Shown here one piece after another: positions 54,129 through 64,000 of a stretch of 64,000 nucleotides of DNA. Each line of letters starts with the position of its first letter. Position 1 is the first letter of the stretch. This DNA comes from Megaleporinus macrocephalus (taxonomy: Eukaryota; Chordata; Actinopteri; Characiformes; Anostomidae), in NCBI GenBank assembly GCA_021613375.1, contig CM038726.1, positions 15,606,341 through 15,670,340 of the forward strand, written 5' to 3'. The position numbers and the translations under genes are program-made. The notes beneath the pieces were generated by a model, which worked only from the letters and a program-made list of their open reading frames with translations, searched no databases and was not told where the DNA came from.

Positions 54129-56455
54129 GCATAGCACTTTGATAGCGGACTTTGGTGACCAAAATTGCTTTGATTTCTATGAGAATTTCCCTAATCAAGA
54201 GTTTCATGTCACATATGTCTGGAGTCAAAAACATATTTTGTCTTCTGTGAACTTTAATGTGAATTTGCATTGTTATTGCATTTACCAATAGTATAACCGC
54301 TCTGACTGCATTGACAATGTAAGAGTCGGCCTTCTGTATAGCAGAACTGGAAATAGAGAAGTATTGCAAGTCTAAGTCTGATCCTAACTTTCTGAAGAGT
54401 GAGTGCAAGAGTAGAGAATTTAGTAAACTCCTGCTGAAAGCCAATGTCATTAGTTCCATCTTACCAATGTCCTATGATGCAACACATTCAACCTGTACTG
54501 TAAAAGTCAAAAGAAGTAAATTATTTTTCTTCTTCTTATTTTTTACCTCAGAATTACTTCTCTCAACTTCTCTAGCAGCAGTTCTCCAGCAGTAGCTACA
54601 TACACCCGGCTAACGTGCCACTTTCTGCCAACTTTTTTACCCCTCTGTGAAATCATCTGCAACTCCAGTTGAAGTATGGGATAGCACAGATAGCCTACTT
54701 AGAAATGGCTCACAATTATGCAGGTAACGTTGACGTACTCCTCAATGACTACTGAGTATTTGGACATACTGGCCTCACTCGCCTACTGATTTTGCCTACT
54801 GAGTAGCAGGCAAGTAAGCGATTCTGGAAGCACCCCAAATGTCCAAGAGTATGTGGACAACCCTCCTAATTACTGAGTTCAGGTGTTCAGCCACACCTAT
54901 CGCTAACAGGTGAATAAATCAAGTCCAAATCCATGCAACCCTGGACAAACAGCTCATTGACACTGTTATTAGATACCACCACCGTTACAGGAAGTCAGTT
55001 TGTATAGTTTCTTCTCTGCTAGATCTGCCCGGGCAAATACAAGTGCTGCTATTGTGAAATAAAAGTGTCTGAGAGTAGCAACAGCTCGAGCATAAAGCTA
55101 TAGACTTTGCGAGCTCATAGTGCAAGGCCGCTGAGCGCTGAAGTGCGACGGCACCTAAAAATCGCTTATCCTTTGGCGCATCAATCAACTCCTCACTGCC
55201 TCTGGAAGCAACATCAAGCAGGAAGAAGTGTGCATCACGAGCTGTGTGTTATTAGATTAAGTGTAATACTTTCTAAGACAACGCTACTGATAATCTAGAC
55301 TATAATAAAAAATAGCAAGTCTGTCAAATTGCAATTGCGACAGAAAAAACGATGAATCTTTTCGACCTGGCAGTATCTTCATCCTCACCCCAACACTGCT
55401 ACTTCTGAAACATTATGACACTTCAAAATTGCTAACTTTTCCAAAATTTGATGGAATTTGCTGTCAAAGCGCTGGAGGGAACCTATTTCGCAACGAGATG
55501 TGATTTACAGACATGTAGTGCACCTCAAAGTAGAAAGTGAGCAAAGAGTGCAGCAGATAGGCTTGCACTCGGAATCCTTTGTGACTGTGTGAGCACATGC
55601 TTAGATTTTTTGGGGACAAAAAAATTTACCCATGAGGACATAAAACATGCTTACTCGGGAAGGACATTTGGCTTTGTCCCATGAGAACACAGGTTGTTTT
55701 CCAAACCCAAAATGCGACCGTTATTATTAACTAATGAGTTTAAGGCTAGTGAAAAATAATTACTGACAGTTACCCAACGTCAGGGGAAAGACTCCACTAA
55801 GACAGCAATACAAGCTTGTGTGCGAGTGTGTGTTTGTGTGTACTTTAACATTCATCTCAGATCTAAACATTTGTAAGTGATGAAGCAGATGGCCACTGTT
55901 ATCTTATTAAAGCTGCTCTCGTTTCTCTCCTTTGCTTTCATCTCTCTTTACCTGCCTTGCAAAGACCCCCAGGTTCGAGAAAGCCTGTCAGCAGCTATAG
56001 GAGGAAAATGATGAAAAGGAAAGCATTCCTATTGGATGTGACTGTGCTTTTCACACTGCACTTAAATGAATGGTCTGTTGCAGACACTGGTGACTTTGTT
56101 TACAATTGGCTTTAGCACCCCCTCACTGTGATTGGACTGTAGTGATCGTATCCCCACTGAGCACTGATTTTATTTTTGTCTTGTTATATAATATTATGCG
56201 GCACAGCTTTTCCTCCAGCTTCACTTCAGCCAATACTTGACATTGCACATACTGATCACTAAGCCATCGCCCACTGCAGAATCCGGAAATTCTAAACATT
56301 GTTTTTATAGGGGTACATGGTATGTGGACCCACATCGACGCCCAGTGGCTCAGAGCACTGTTCAATTCCTCAGTGCCTCACATTTCTACTATAGATTAAA
56401 GCTGTACATAGAAAGCCAAAAAAGAAGTCTTGAAATTTACACACAAGAGAACTGA
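54129..56455. other. no gene seen
   Basis: Non-coding DNA without recognised repeats; short frames show no family resemblance. Confidence 0.45.
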
Positions 56456-56459
56456 TAAC

Positions 56460-56745
56460 AACACTTTATCCCACTAGTTGGGGTCACGAGGGGGCTGGAG
56501 CTAATCCCAGCACCATTGAGCGAAGGCATGGTACACCATGTACAGGTTGCCAGACCATCGCATGGCCAACACACATCAGCACACACTCACACCTACAGGT
56601 GTATTTAGAGCAACCGATCAACCTAACATGCATGTGTTTGGACGTGTGGGAGGAAACTGGACTACCTGGAGGAAACCCATTCAAGCATGAGGAGAACAAA
56701 CTCTTGGAACTTGGGTCGTCTTGCTGTGAGGTGACAGTGCTAACA
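56460..56745 (+). repeat. dispersed 'ccgcttatcc' family repeat
   Basis: Contains gggggctggagctaatccca, acacactcacacctacagg, gacgtgtgggaggaaactgg and gaggagaacaaactc. Confidence 0.75.
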
Positions 56746-57034
56746 TGCTGAACGCTTGATTTTGTTTAATTGAAATGTGTAAATTGTAGAAAGGAACTTT
56801 AACCTGGTGTTTAGCAGCTCTCCCTGGAAGGCACTGACGGCATGAAATGCGATGCCACGCAGCACGACGAGGCGCATCCGACGGGCCTTAGGCTTATGTG
56901 CAACAAGATCTTGTGCTAGTGTGGTTGTTGGAGGCAGCTCAGAACTCTGTAGTAAGTGATGCAACATAGGATATGTGATTTCTAAACGCTGCGGCACTCA
57001 GTGGCCCTGCTCTGGGTTTGCATGGTATACTAGT

Positions 57035-57262
57035 CAACTCAAGTCAAGTTTATTTGTATAGCACTTTTTACAACGATTTACTTCACAGGAGTTTAAAAGC
57101 ATGAAAACATGAAGTCTCAACACTTGATCTACTATGAGCAAGCCAGAGGCGACGGTGGCAAGGAGGAACTCCCTCAAAACTGGAGGAAGAAACCTTGGGA
57201 GGAAGCAGACTCACAAGGGGAGACCTATTCTCCTCTGGTTGAACAGTTTTTACAGTTTATTA
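57035..57262 (+). repeat. 'caagtttattt' dispersed repeat, shorter copy
   Basis: Begins tcaagtcaagtttatttgta and includes tgagcaagccagaggcgacg and gaggaagaaaccttgggagg. Confidence 0.8.
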
Positions 57263-58232
57263 AACTATGTCATGGCTGAGCTGTTGTTGCTCCTAGATGC
57301 TTTCACAATAACACTAATGCACATCTAGCAGGATAGCATTTTTTACACACTTACTTGTGGCGATAGGTTGCCACAATTAAGGTCACTGAGCTCTTCAATA
57401 TTATCTACTCTATTAATAGCATTTGTCTAGGAGGATTGCATGACTATGAGCTTGAACACCTGATCATTAAGATGGCTGTCCACATACTTTTGGCCAAGTA
57501 GTTTACCTTGTTATGTAATTATGTAAGTTAGTTATTATAACGTGGTTATGTAATTAGCTGATTATTAAAATTAATGAAGCCAACAATTCAATGTGACTGT
57601 CATTCTCAACATCATCTATCTATCTATCTAGTGTTTATTTGGTGGTCATGATTGTAAAGTGTAAAGCCTCTGTGGGAATTACATGAAATGATGCAAATCC
57701 ACTTGGAGTTATTTACCAAAAGGTTTGCACCAAAGCGGAGATCCATAGCTGAGAGAGAAGAAGACAGATGGCTGTTCGCAAACTCTGGGTTCATGCTTGG
57801 AGTGCTGCTTTTTTGTAATTAATTGCTTCATTTATGTTCACTGATCCTAATCAAATTATTGTGCACGCTTGTGTGAAAAAAAAGAAGAAGAAGAGACAAA
57901 CATAGAAAGAGAGAAAACAAAAAAGAATAAACTTAATGCGGCCTATTTGTTTAGAAGACAAATGCATGCTTACAGTGGCTGGTCACTCGTAATGTATTCA
58001 TCCATACAAACACAGCGGCCCTCCTTTTTCTCTCTGCAACTGTGTTTTTTAATCATTCGCCCTCTCCATCCGTGTTCTTCCCTCTATTCTCAGTCCAATT
58101 TAATGGATGGGAAGTCTTAAATTAACAGTGTCTGGAAAAATGCAACACCAACAGAGACACAGTAGCAACCGCGTGCACAAATACACACGCAAACCGTTTT
58201 TGTACAGTGTCAGGACGTAGGATATATATGTC

Positions 58233-58489
58233 CTATATATCATCGCTGTCCAAAGTAAAACATGCATCTCCTTTTTTGTCGTTTTTCATTTTTTCATATC
58301 ATTTGAACACTGCAGCTGCTGGTTATATCATCTAATAAAGAATGGACCAATAGAAGAGCTCCAAAATGGCTTGGGGAAAATTCTGGTTCCATTGACTTGC
58401 ATTAAAAGTAAAGAACATTTTTGGCTTCTCCTGTAAAGCTGCCATTTTGGAGAGACTGTTTTTTCTTTGGACAGTGATGATATACGACA
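58233..58489 (+). mobile_element. MITE, best-preserved copy
   Basis: Inverted ends tatatcatcgctgtccaaag and ctttggacagtgatgatata. 257 bp, no coding potential. Defines the family seen also at 30,119, 35,987, 51,727 and 52,316. Confidence 0.85.
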
Positions 58490-61030
58490 CTGTGCAAAGG
58501 TCAGAGACCACCCTTTTATATTTATTGAACTTTCAGCTATTCATTTTTCTGAATTGGGGGGAAAACATATTAAAGAAATACATATGAACTTAAAAATTTA
58601 GTTTGCATTACAGTAAACCACTGACGCATGACTCCAGCCACTGGAATTGACATGATATGATGAAAACGCAGCATGCTTCACATAGTGAGTGGAAAGGAGG
58701 GGAAACGCAGAGTGATGTACTGAGAGAACCATTGCTGTAGTTCTTCAAAAGGAACCCTTTTCAAACTCTTTTCAGTTCTTTGAAAAGAAGTTGGATGTAA
58801 TCTTGCTGTACACAGACGTTTGTATTTACTATTTTCTTATTTGGCTTTATGTCACCTTAAATGAGACAGTGGTTACCTTAATGGTGCCAGAATGTAACTG
58901 CAGTGCACTTTAACCTAAAACTTCATTAAGGAGCAGGAGCAAATCTCAGCTCCATCCTCTTTTACACCAACATCCTGTAAAAAAGTTTTTTTTGTTTTAG
59001 TCCCTTGTACCTTTACTGATATTTTTTTTATTTCGTCCTAAAGCATACAAAAATATATGGTGTGGTGAAGGATACAGTAGCCGGTGGGCAGTGCTGGTGA
59101 TGTTTAAAGTTGGTAATTAAAATCTTTAAAAGTACTCAAACTTTTATTAAGAAGCTGGAGGAGCTCAGCTGGAGCGTCTCAGCTCCGCCCTCTTTTCCAC
59201 AAACATCGGGTAAAAAACTGTGATGGTCTGCCTGGTTTCATACCTGTCTGTCTGTCTTTGTTTACATTGTCCTGTCAATGCCACGAGCTTCTGTTACATT
59301 ATGTTTCAGTCATGTGCTCCCTGTTTCCGCCCTCTGTCTCCACCCTTTACCTGCCCTGTGTTGTCCCCCCCTAGGTGTTCGTTATTAGTTCCTGTATATA
59401 TAGCCCTGCCTAGTCTTTGCTTGGTGTTTTGTCTTGTTCAGTGTTAGTGATTACCCTGTTACCTGTTGCTTGATCTTTGGATTTATGTTTCCCTCGTCAC
59501 TGTTTTTCATTTTTTTTTATAACTTTGCCAGTAAGTCAGTGTTTCTTGTTTTCTTTTGTTTTTTTTCGTTTTGTTTTTTAATACACTGCCATTTGGCTTT
59601 AGCGCTTGCATCCTGCCTCCTCATCTCTCCGTATGAGACAAAAACACAATTTTTCCTCCCTATACTGTTATGGATATTCGTTTACTGCATTCCAAATCAA
59701 TGCTACTGTGCACAAAAGCAGAGTGGACAGATTAAACACTGGTATAATTGATAGTAGATTTAATGTTGAAGGTTTGTGTAATTATCTGTTAAAGGATAAT
59801 AAAGGATTTAAAGTTAAAGGATAATAAAGGATTTAATTAAAAAATGTTTTTGTAATGGTATTTGGAATGTAACTTAAAGACTAGATGAATGGACTTTAGG
59901 GTTGTTTGTAAAAAGAATAGCTAACGACAAAAGCAGTTGTAGAACATTGTTAATAAGGTAAATGGGTTTCTGTAGTATTTTGTTGGTAGATGCTATAATG
60001 GACTTTAGAGGTTGATATAGTAGTCCAGTGTGTTCTTAGGGCCTTGCTTAGAGCTTGTATGGCGATTAGCACAGTTATGCTTTTTTGTGATTTGTAACAT
60101 AAGTATGATCTAAAATATGATCAGATTGTCATTCACATTGTAACTCACAACAAAAGATGAAGTGAATCCAATAAAATAACACAAACATATATAGTTCTGC
60201 ATTGTTTTGTTGAACAAAGTCTTTAAACATTAAAATTTTTGATGCCAAAACTTTGTTGGGCAAAAGTGTTTGAACTTCTGTTTTCAGGAAATGGTGTCCA
60301 CCTTGAACATCATCAAACTGTTCCTATAACTGTTAATTACCCCGGCACGCTGACATGAAGCATTCCAATTCCTCCGTACCGAACTGCTTTTACTCTGTTA
60401 CGTTGGTGGGATTTCTTTCATTAACACCAAACCCTACGTTCTGCCGCACAACTGCTATTGTATTGTGGTCTGGACTTTCATTCCTGGCAGACTAACAAGT
60501 GTTTGTAAGCTCCTTGTCTTTCTGCAGGACCCAAATTCTGTTAGCTTTTATTCATAGATGGATGCAAGGGAGTAGGAACAGGTTTGACATCACCATGTCT
60601 CACAGTGGGGATGAGGTTCTTTTGCTGGAATGCAGTGTTTGGTTTAGCCAACCATAACATCTTGTTTAATCAATAACATTATTTCATATCTTCTGGCTCA
60701 TTCAGCTGGTTTTTAGAAAACTTTAAATGGGCGGATCACTCATGCACTAACAGATTTATCTATATTATTACATTAGGAGGCAGTTGTGGGCTGAAGGTTA
60801 GGGATCCGGTCTTGTGACTGGCATTTTTGTAAACTTATTATAATGCACTCTAATTGACCTAACACATTTTGACAGGCCTCTGACTGATTGACTTTTGGGG
60901 GCAGCCCTAGTGGTCTCTGACTTATGCACAGTGTTTTACACTATTTTATTGTTTAAAATGTCCATATGTCCTACTAGATAGCCACACACACACAGAAGCA
61001 CCCACCCAAACACACAGCATGTACATTCAT
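58490..61030. other. no gene seen
   Basis: A pyrimidine-rich LTR-like stretch at 59,221-59,480, a short duplication (ggataataaaggattta) near 59,795 and an inverted SINE fragment at 60,776-60,821. No coding similarity. Confidence 0.45.
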
Positions 61031-61039
61031 CGGACAGAC

Positions 61040-61330
61040 ATATGCTCAACATCAGCAGGCCTCCGGGCGGCAGCACTCTGGAGGAGCCAAGGCCTCGTTT
61101 GTTTTGTCTGCTGCAAATATTAACATTTTCCAATCTGTTGTGTTTTGCCGCCGAGCAAACGGCAATGACACGAGCTGGAGAACTTTTAATAAATCACAAT
61201 TATGAAGCACCATCAGTGCTGCGCTTCAGTACAGCCTCCACTCCCTTGTTCTTTTCCACCAAACAAACAAAGCCCACGCTGACTAGCATGGCCATTAACC
61301 AACTGGTAGTCAATTATAGCCTAATTTGAA
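61040..61330. promoter_or_regulatory. candidate conserved non-coding block
   Basis: Non-repetitive, mixed composition with ggcctcgtttgttttgtctg and gcaaacggcaatgacacgag. Inferred from texture. Confidence 0.3.
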
Positions 61331-61428
61331 TATCCAGCAAAACTGTCTTCGCCCCCTTAATGTATAGGAATTGAGTGAGTGTGGCCTCTTAACAAGAGTC
61401 AATCTCTTTTGTAGGGAAAACTACCATC

Positions 61429-61990
61429 AGTTAACCAGATGAGTTCTGTTTTAATGAATTAAACTGATTCAATGAGTCATTAAATTACAAGTCAGGTCAG
61501 CTTTACTACCCAATTTATCAATGAGTTTTGTTTAAGTAAACTGAACAGCATATTGAGTGATTCATTGATTCACAAGTCAGGTAACTACTCCTCATTAGTT
61601 TACTAAATTAGTTATGTTTTAATTAATCAAATGACTGATTCAGTGATTCATTAATTCATAAGCCAGGTCAACATCTCTACTGCTTAGTTTACCACATTAG
61701 TTCTGTTTCACTCAGCTGAGCGACCAATTTAATGATTCACCTCAACTTCACTACTCATTATCAATTAACTAAGCAAGTTCTATTTCAATTATTCAAACCA
61801 GTTAACCAAATAAGGTAATTTTTGTTTAATCAAACAGCAGATTCATTGATTAATAAATCAGGTCACCTTCACTACGTATAATCAGTTTACCAACTCAGTT
61901 CTGTTTCAGTTAATTAAATTCACAAGCCAGGTCTACTCTGAATATCATCACTTGTGAATCAATAAGTCATTAAATCAGTGAAGTGATTCT
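61429..61990. repeat. degenerate tandem repeat, unit about 85 bp
   Basis: The motif agttctgttt and variants recur near 61,442, 61,524, 61,611, 61,699, 61,779 and 61,897. Each is followed by attcat/gattca strings and acaagtcaggtca variants. Six or so copies at perhaps 70% identity. Confidence 0.7.
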
Positions 61991-62201
61991 GTAAATTGAC
62001 GCTTGCTAAAGAATCAGTCATGTTTCAATTAACACAAGGGCTGTTTTGAGATGTTCGTATATTGATCGATGGTCTATTACTGTTCAGCAAATGTATATTA
62101 TTTAGTTTGGATTATAGTGAATATTTATGAAATAATTACATTGAATGTAATTTTTATTCACTTGATCAAAGCATCTATCACTTAGAAAGCATCTATATCA
62201 G

Positions 62202-63066
62202 AGGTGTCCAAAGTCCAGCCTGTGGGCCAAATGCGGCCCGCAGACAGATTTTTATCGGCCCTCGGCATCACTTGTGAGAATGCATTATTGCAATTATTAT
62301 TATTTGCAATTATTCCTTTCACCTGATGGCGGCAGCAGTGCACACATATATAGTACGTTTCACTACTGTGTTAGCAATCAAAGTTAAATAAACTTAAGAG
62401 CTGTTATTTTTCTGACTGGGCTCCTAAATTACAAAACGGCATGCAGTCATGTAATAAAGGGGTTAAATATGAAAACACATTATGAAACAAAGCGTGGACA
62501 TTAGAGTAAATACTCAGGGGGCGAGAGGACAGAGACACCTGCTTTCACAGTAGCAGCTGTTCTTCAGGACACATGGGGCACAGGTGAACCTGACCAGAGC
62601 GAGTTATAAGGTGGCTATGCTAATCACTCAGCAGTGACAATGCTGTGTCTGATCCACTCACACCATCACCACACACTAACGCACCACCTCCACATCGGTG
62701 CCACTGCAGAGAAAAAACTTTTCTATTCCGTAATAGATCATGTGATTTAGGAAATATAAGACTTGCTGTTATTGAGTTCCATAAGTTTGGTGATGCAGTG
62801 ACTGAGTGATATACAGTCTACATGAGAAACACTGAAGATACTTGATAAAGAAATATTGTTCAGACTAAATTTGCAGTACATTGTATGATTGTTTACTCTG
62901 TTAATCTCCTGCTGAAATCTCGATAAAATTAAATTCTTTAGTTAAATAATTTTTAATTAATCTGTGCATAATTTATGAATAATACTTAAAAAAAAAGAGA
63001 AACTAGCCCTTAGGTAGTTTGATATTTCCAGTCTGGCCCATTTTGAAAAAAGTTTGGGCACCTCTG
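62202..63066. mobile_element. non-autonomous hAT element
   Basis: Ends CAGAGGTGTCCAAAGTCCAG and GTTTGGGCACCTCTG are inverse of each other. The adjacent eight bases (atctatat and atttacat) agree at six positions as a decayed target duplication. About 865 bp without transposase. A foldback-family fragment lies inside at 62,637-62,715. Confidence 0.8.
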
Positions 63067-63284
63067 ATTTACATGGACCATCAAAACGAAGTGTTGCTAA
63101 ATGTAGTATTTTAGGCTGTAATTTTATTAGAATAACCTTAAAGAAAAGGGTTACTGCATTCGTTTTAATTACATATGTAATAAGTTGCTTTGAGTTGCGT
63201 AATAAATAATTTACATTTAATTGACTTTCTGTATCTGTATCTGGTTCAGAAGAACCGTTTTGTCCGAGACTCAGAGATCGCTGG

Positions 63285-63560
63285 AAACGAGATTAGATTA
63301 GCTTCCATCAAAAGCCTAACAAAACTTAATTAGGCAGATGACTTCGAAATGAGTTTAAAAGGCAATTTTGCAGCACTGAGGTGAAATGAAGAATGACATT
63401 AGCCATATGCAAATAGAGACGCGAGTGCATTTTCAGTGGGGACTCATTTCGGGCCTAATTTTATTTACTAACCTGAGGAGGGTTTAAGCAGCTAAATGGC
63501 CCTGAACGGCGCCCATTGCAACTGGCTTTCAATCGCGCTTTGAAGTTAAACAGGCTCATG
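63285..63560. promoter_or_regulatory. candidate conserved non-coding block
   Basis: Contains an octamer-type catatgcaaatagag, ATTA-type motifs (acttaattaggcag) and CpG-bearing strings (tttcaatcgcgctttgaag). Best enhancer-like candidate of the window by texture; no experimental support visible. Confidence 0.35.
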
Positions 63561-63564
63561 AATA

Positions 63565-64000
63565 AATAAATGCGCCAGGGCTCCTCCTCCTCTCCTGGGA
63601 AGGAGAGATTTTTTGCATGCTTTCTTTCATTTTGTTCTTTCTACATGGGCCGCCATCTCTGATTTCCCCCATTTTTACTTTACTTTCACACCTCCCTTGA
63701 CCTTTTTGTCCCGCCTCCTCCTCCTTTCTACTCCGAGCGGCTTAATAAATTAGTGCCTCCCTCTTCGTCTCACCGTCTATTCTGCTCCTAAAGCACACTG
63801 GGTCATGTCTGACATTAATTTGTAATGTGCAAGTGTTGTACTGAACTAATCACATATTATGCTCATAAGCAGAATGATGAAGGTTTAATTTGCAGCACAT
63901 TATGAGAGACAGAAAATTACTCCTTGGAATGTATGCATGGGGAAACAGAAAGAGAGAGAGAGAGAGAGGAAAGAGAAGGAGAAAGATACAAGTGTGTGCA
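63565..64000. other. no gene seen; pyrimidine-rich then GA-rich ends
   Basis: 63,580-63,790 is rich in ctcctcc/tttct runs. The last 55 bases are a gagagaga tract. No laminin exon seen. Confidence 0.5.

Noticed and set aside
56740..56997. 85-codon minus frame MPQRLEITYPMLHHLL
   Set aside because: No recognisable family, partly next to a dispersed repeat; kept out as unsupported.
57612..57632. (TATC)n run as a separate repeat finding
   Set aside because: Only about five units; too short to matter.

Overview
The window looks like nuclear DNA of a bony fish, probably an otophysan. It is AT-rich, has large introns with GT-AG splice sites, and is crowded with decayed Tc1/mariner and hAT DNA transposons, tRNA-derived SINE-like elements and long (TA)n and (CA)n runs. 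There are no operons, bacterial promoters or ribosome-binding sites.

One protein-coding gene can be supported. It lies on the minus strand and runs from about 24,052 down to base 1, where it leaves the window. Fourteen exons can be assembled with matching codon phases at every junction (about 2,414 nt, 804 codons). They encode the C-terminal half of a laminin gamma chain, most like gamma-3 (lamc3): laminin-type EGF-like (LE) modules, including one with a nidogen-binding-type loop (Asn-Ile-Asp-Ala-Asn-Ala-Val), then the Cys-Pro-x-Cys-Tyr hinge where the three laminin chains are disulphide-linked, then the long coiled coil. The last part of the coiled coil and the C-terminal end lie left of base 1. 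The LN domain, first LE modules and L4 domain are not found in the window; they must lie beyond 64,000 or be missing from the assembly.

Layout. 1-12,061: nine coiled-coil exons separated by introns of 0.7-2.2 kb. 12,062-17,869: a 5.8-kb intron with a 1.14-kb non-autonomous hAT element (perfect 8-bp target duplication) that carries an inverted, nearly identical copy of a 135-bp segment from 3.4 kb away. 17,870-24,052: five LE exons; the first three are bracketed by a 300-bp inverted repeat. 24,053-64,000: no recognisable exon. It contains transposon remnants (Tc1 at 34.2-35.0 kb and 45.3-46.8 kb, hAT at 26 kb and 62-63 kb), an abundant MITE associated with (TA)n tracts, a three-level nested insertion at 29.6-31.0 kb, a 3-kb purine-only-like minisatellite with higher-order structure at 41.9-45.0 kb, a degenerate 85-bp tandem repeat at 61.4-62.0 kb, and several non-repetitive blocks that read like conserved non-coding elements.

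No new enzyme system, RNA gene or CRISPR was found. The unusual content is structural: inverted repeats that could promote circular RNA, a hAT element that appears to have picked up local DNA, and the tandem array with its array-less paralogue next door. All identities were judged by eye; percentages are approximate.
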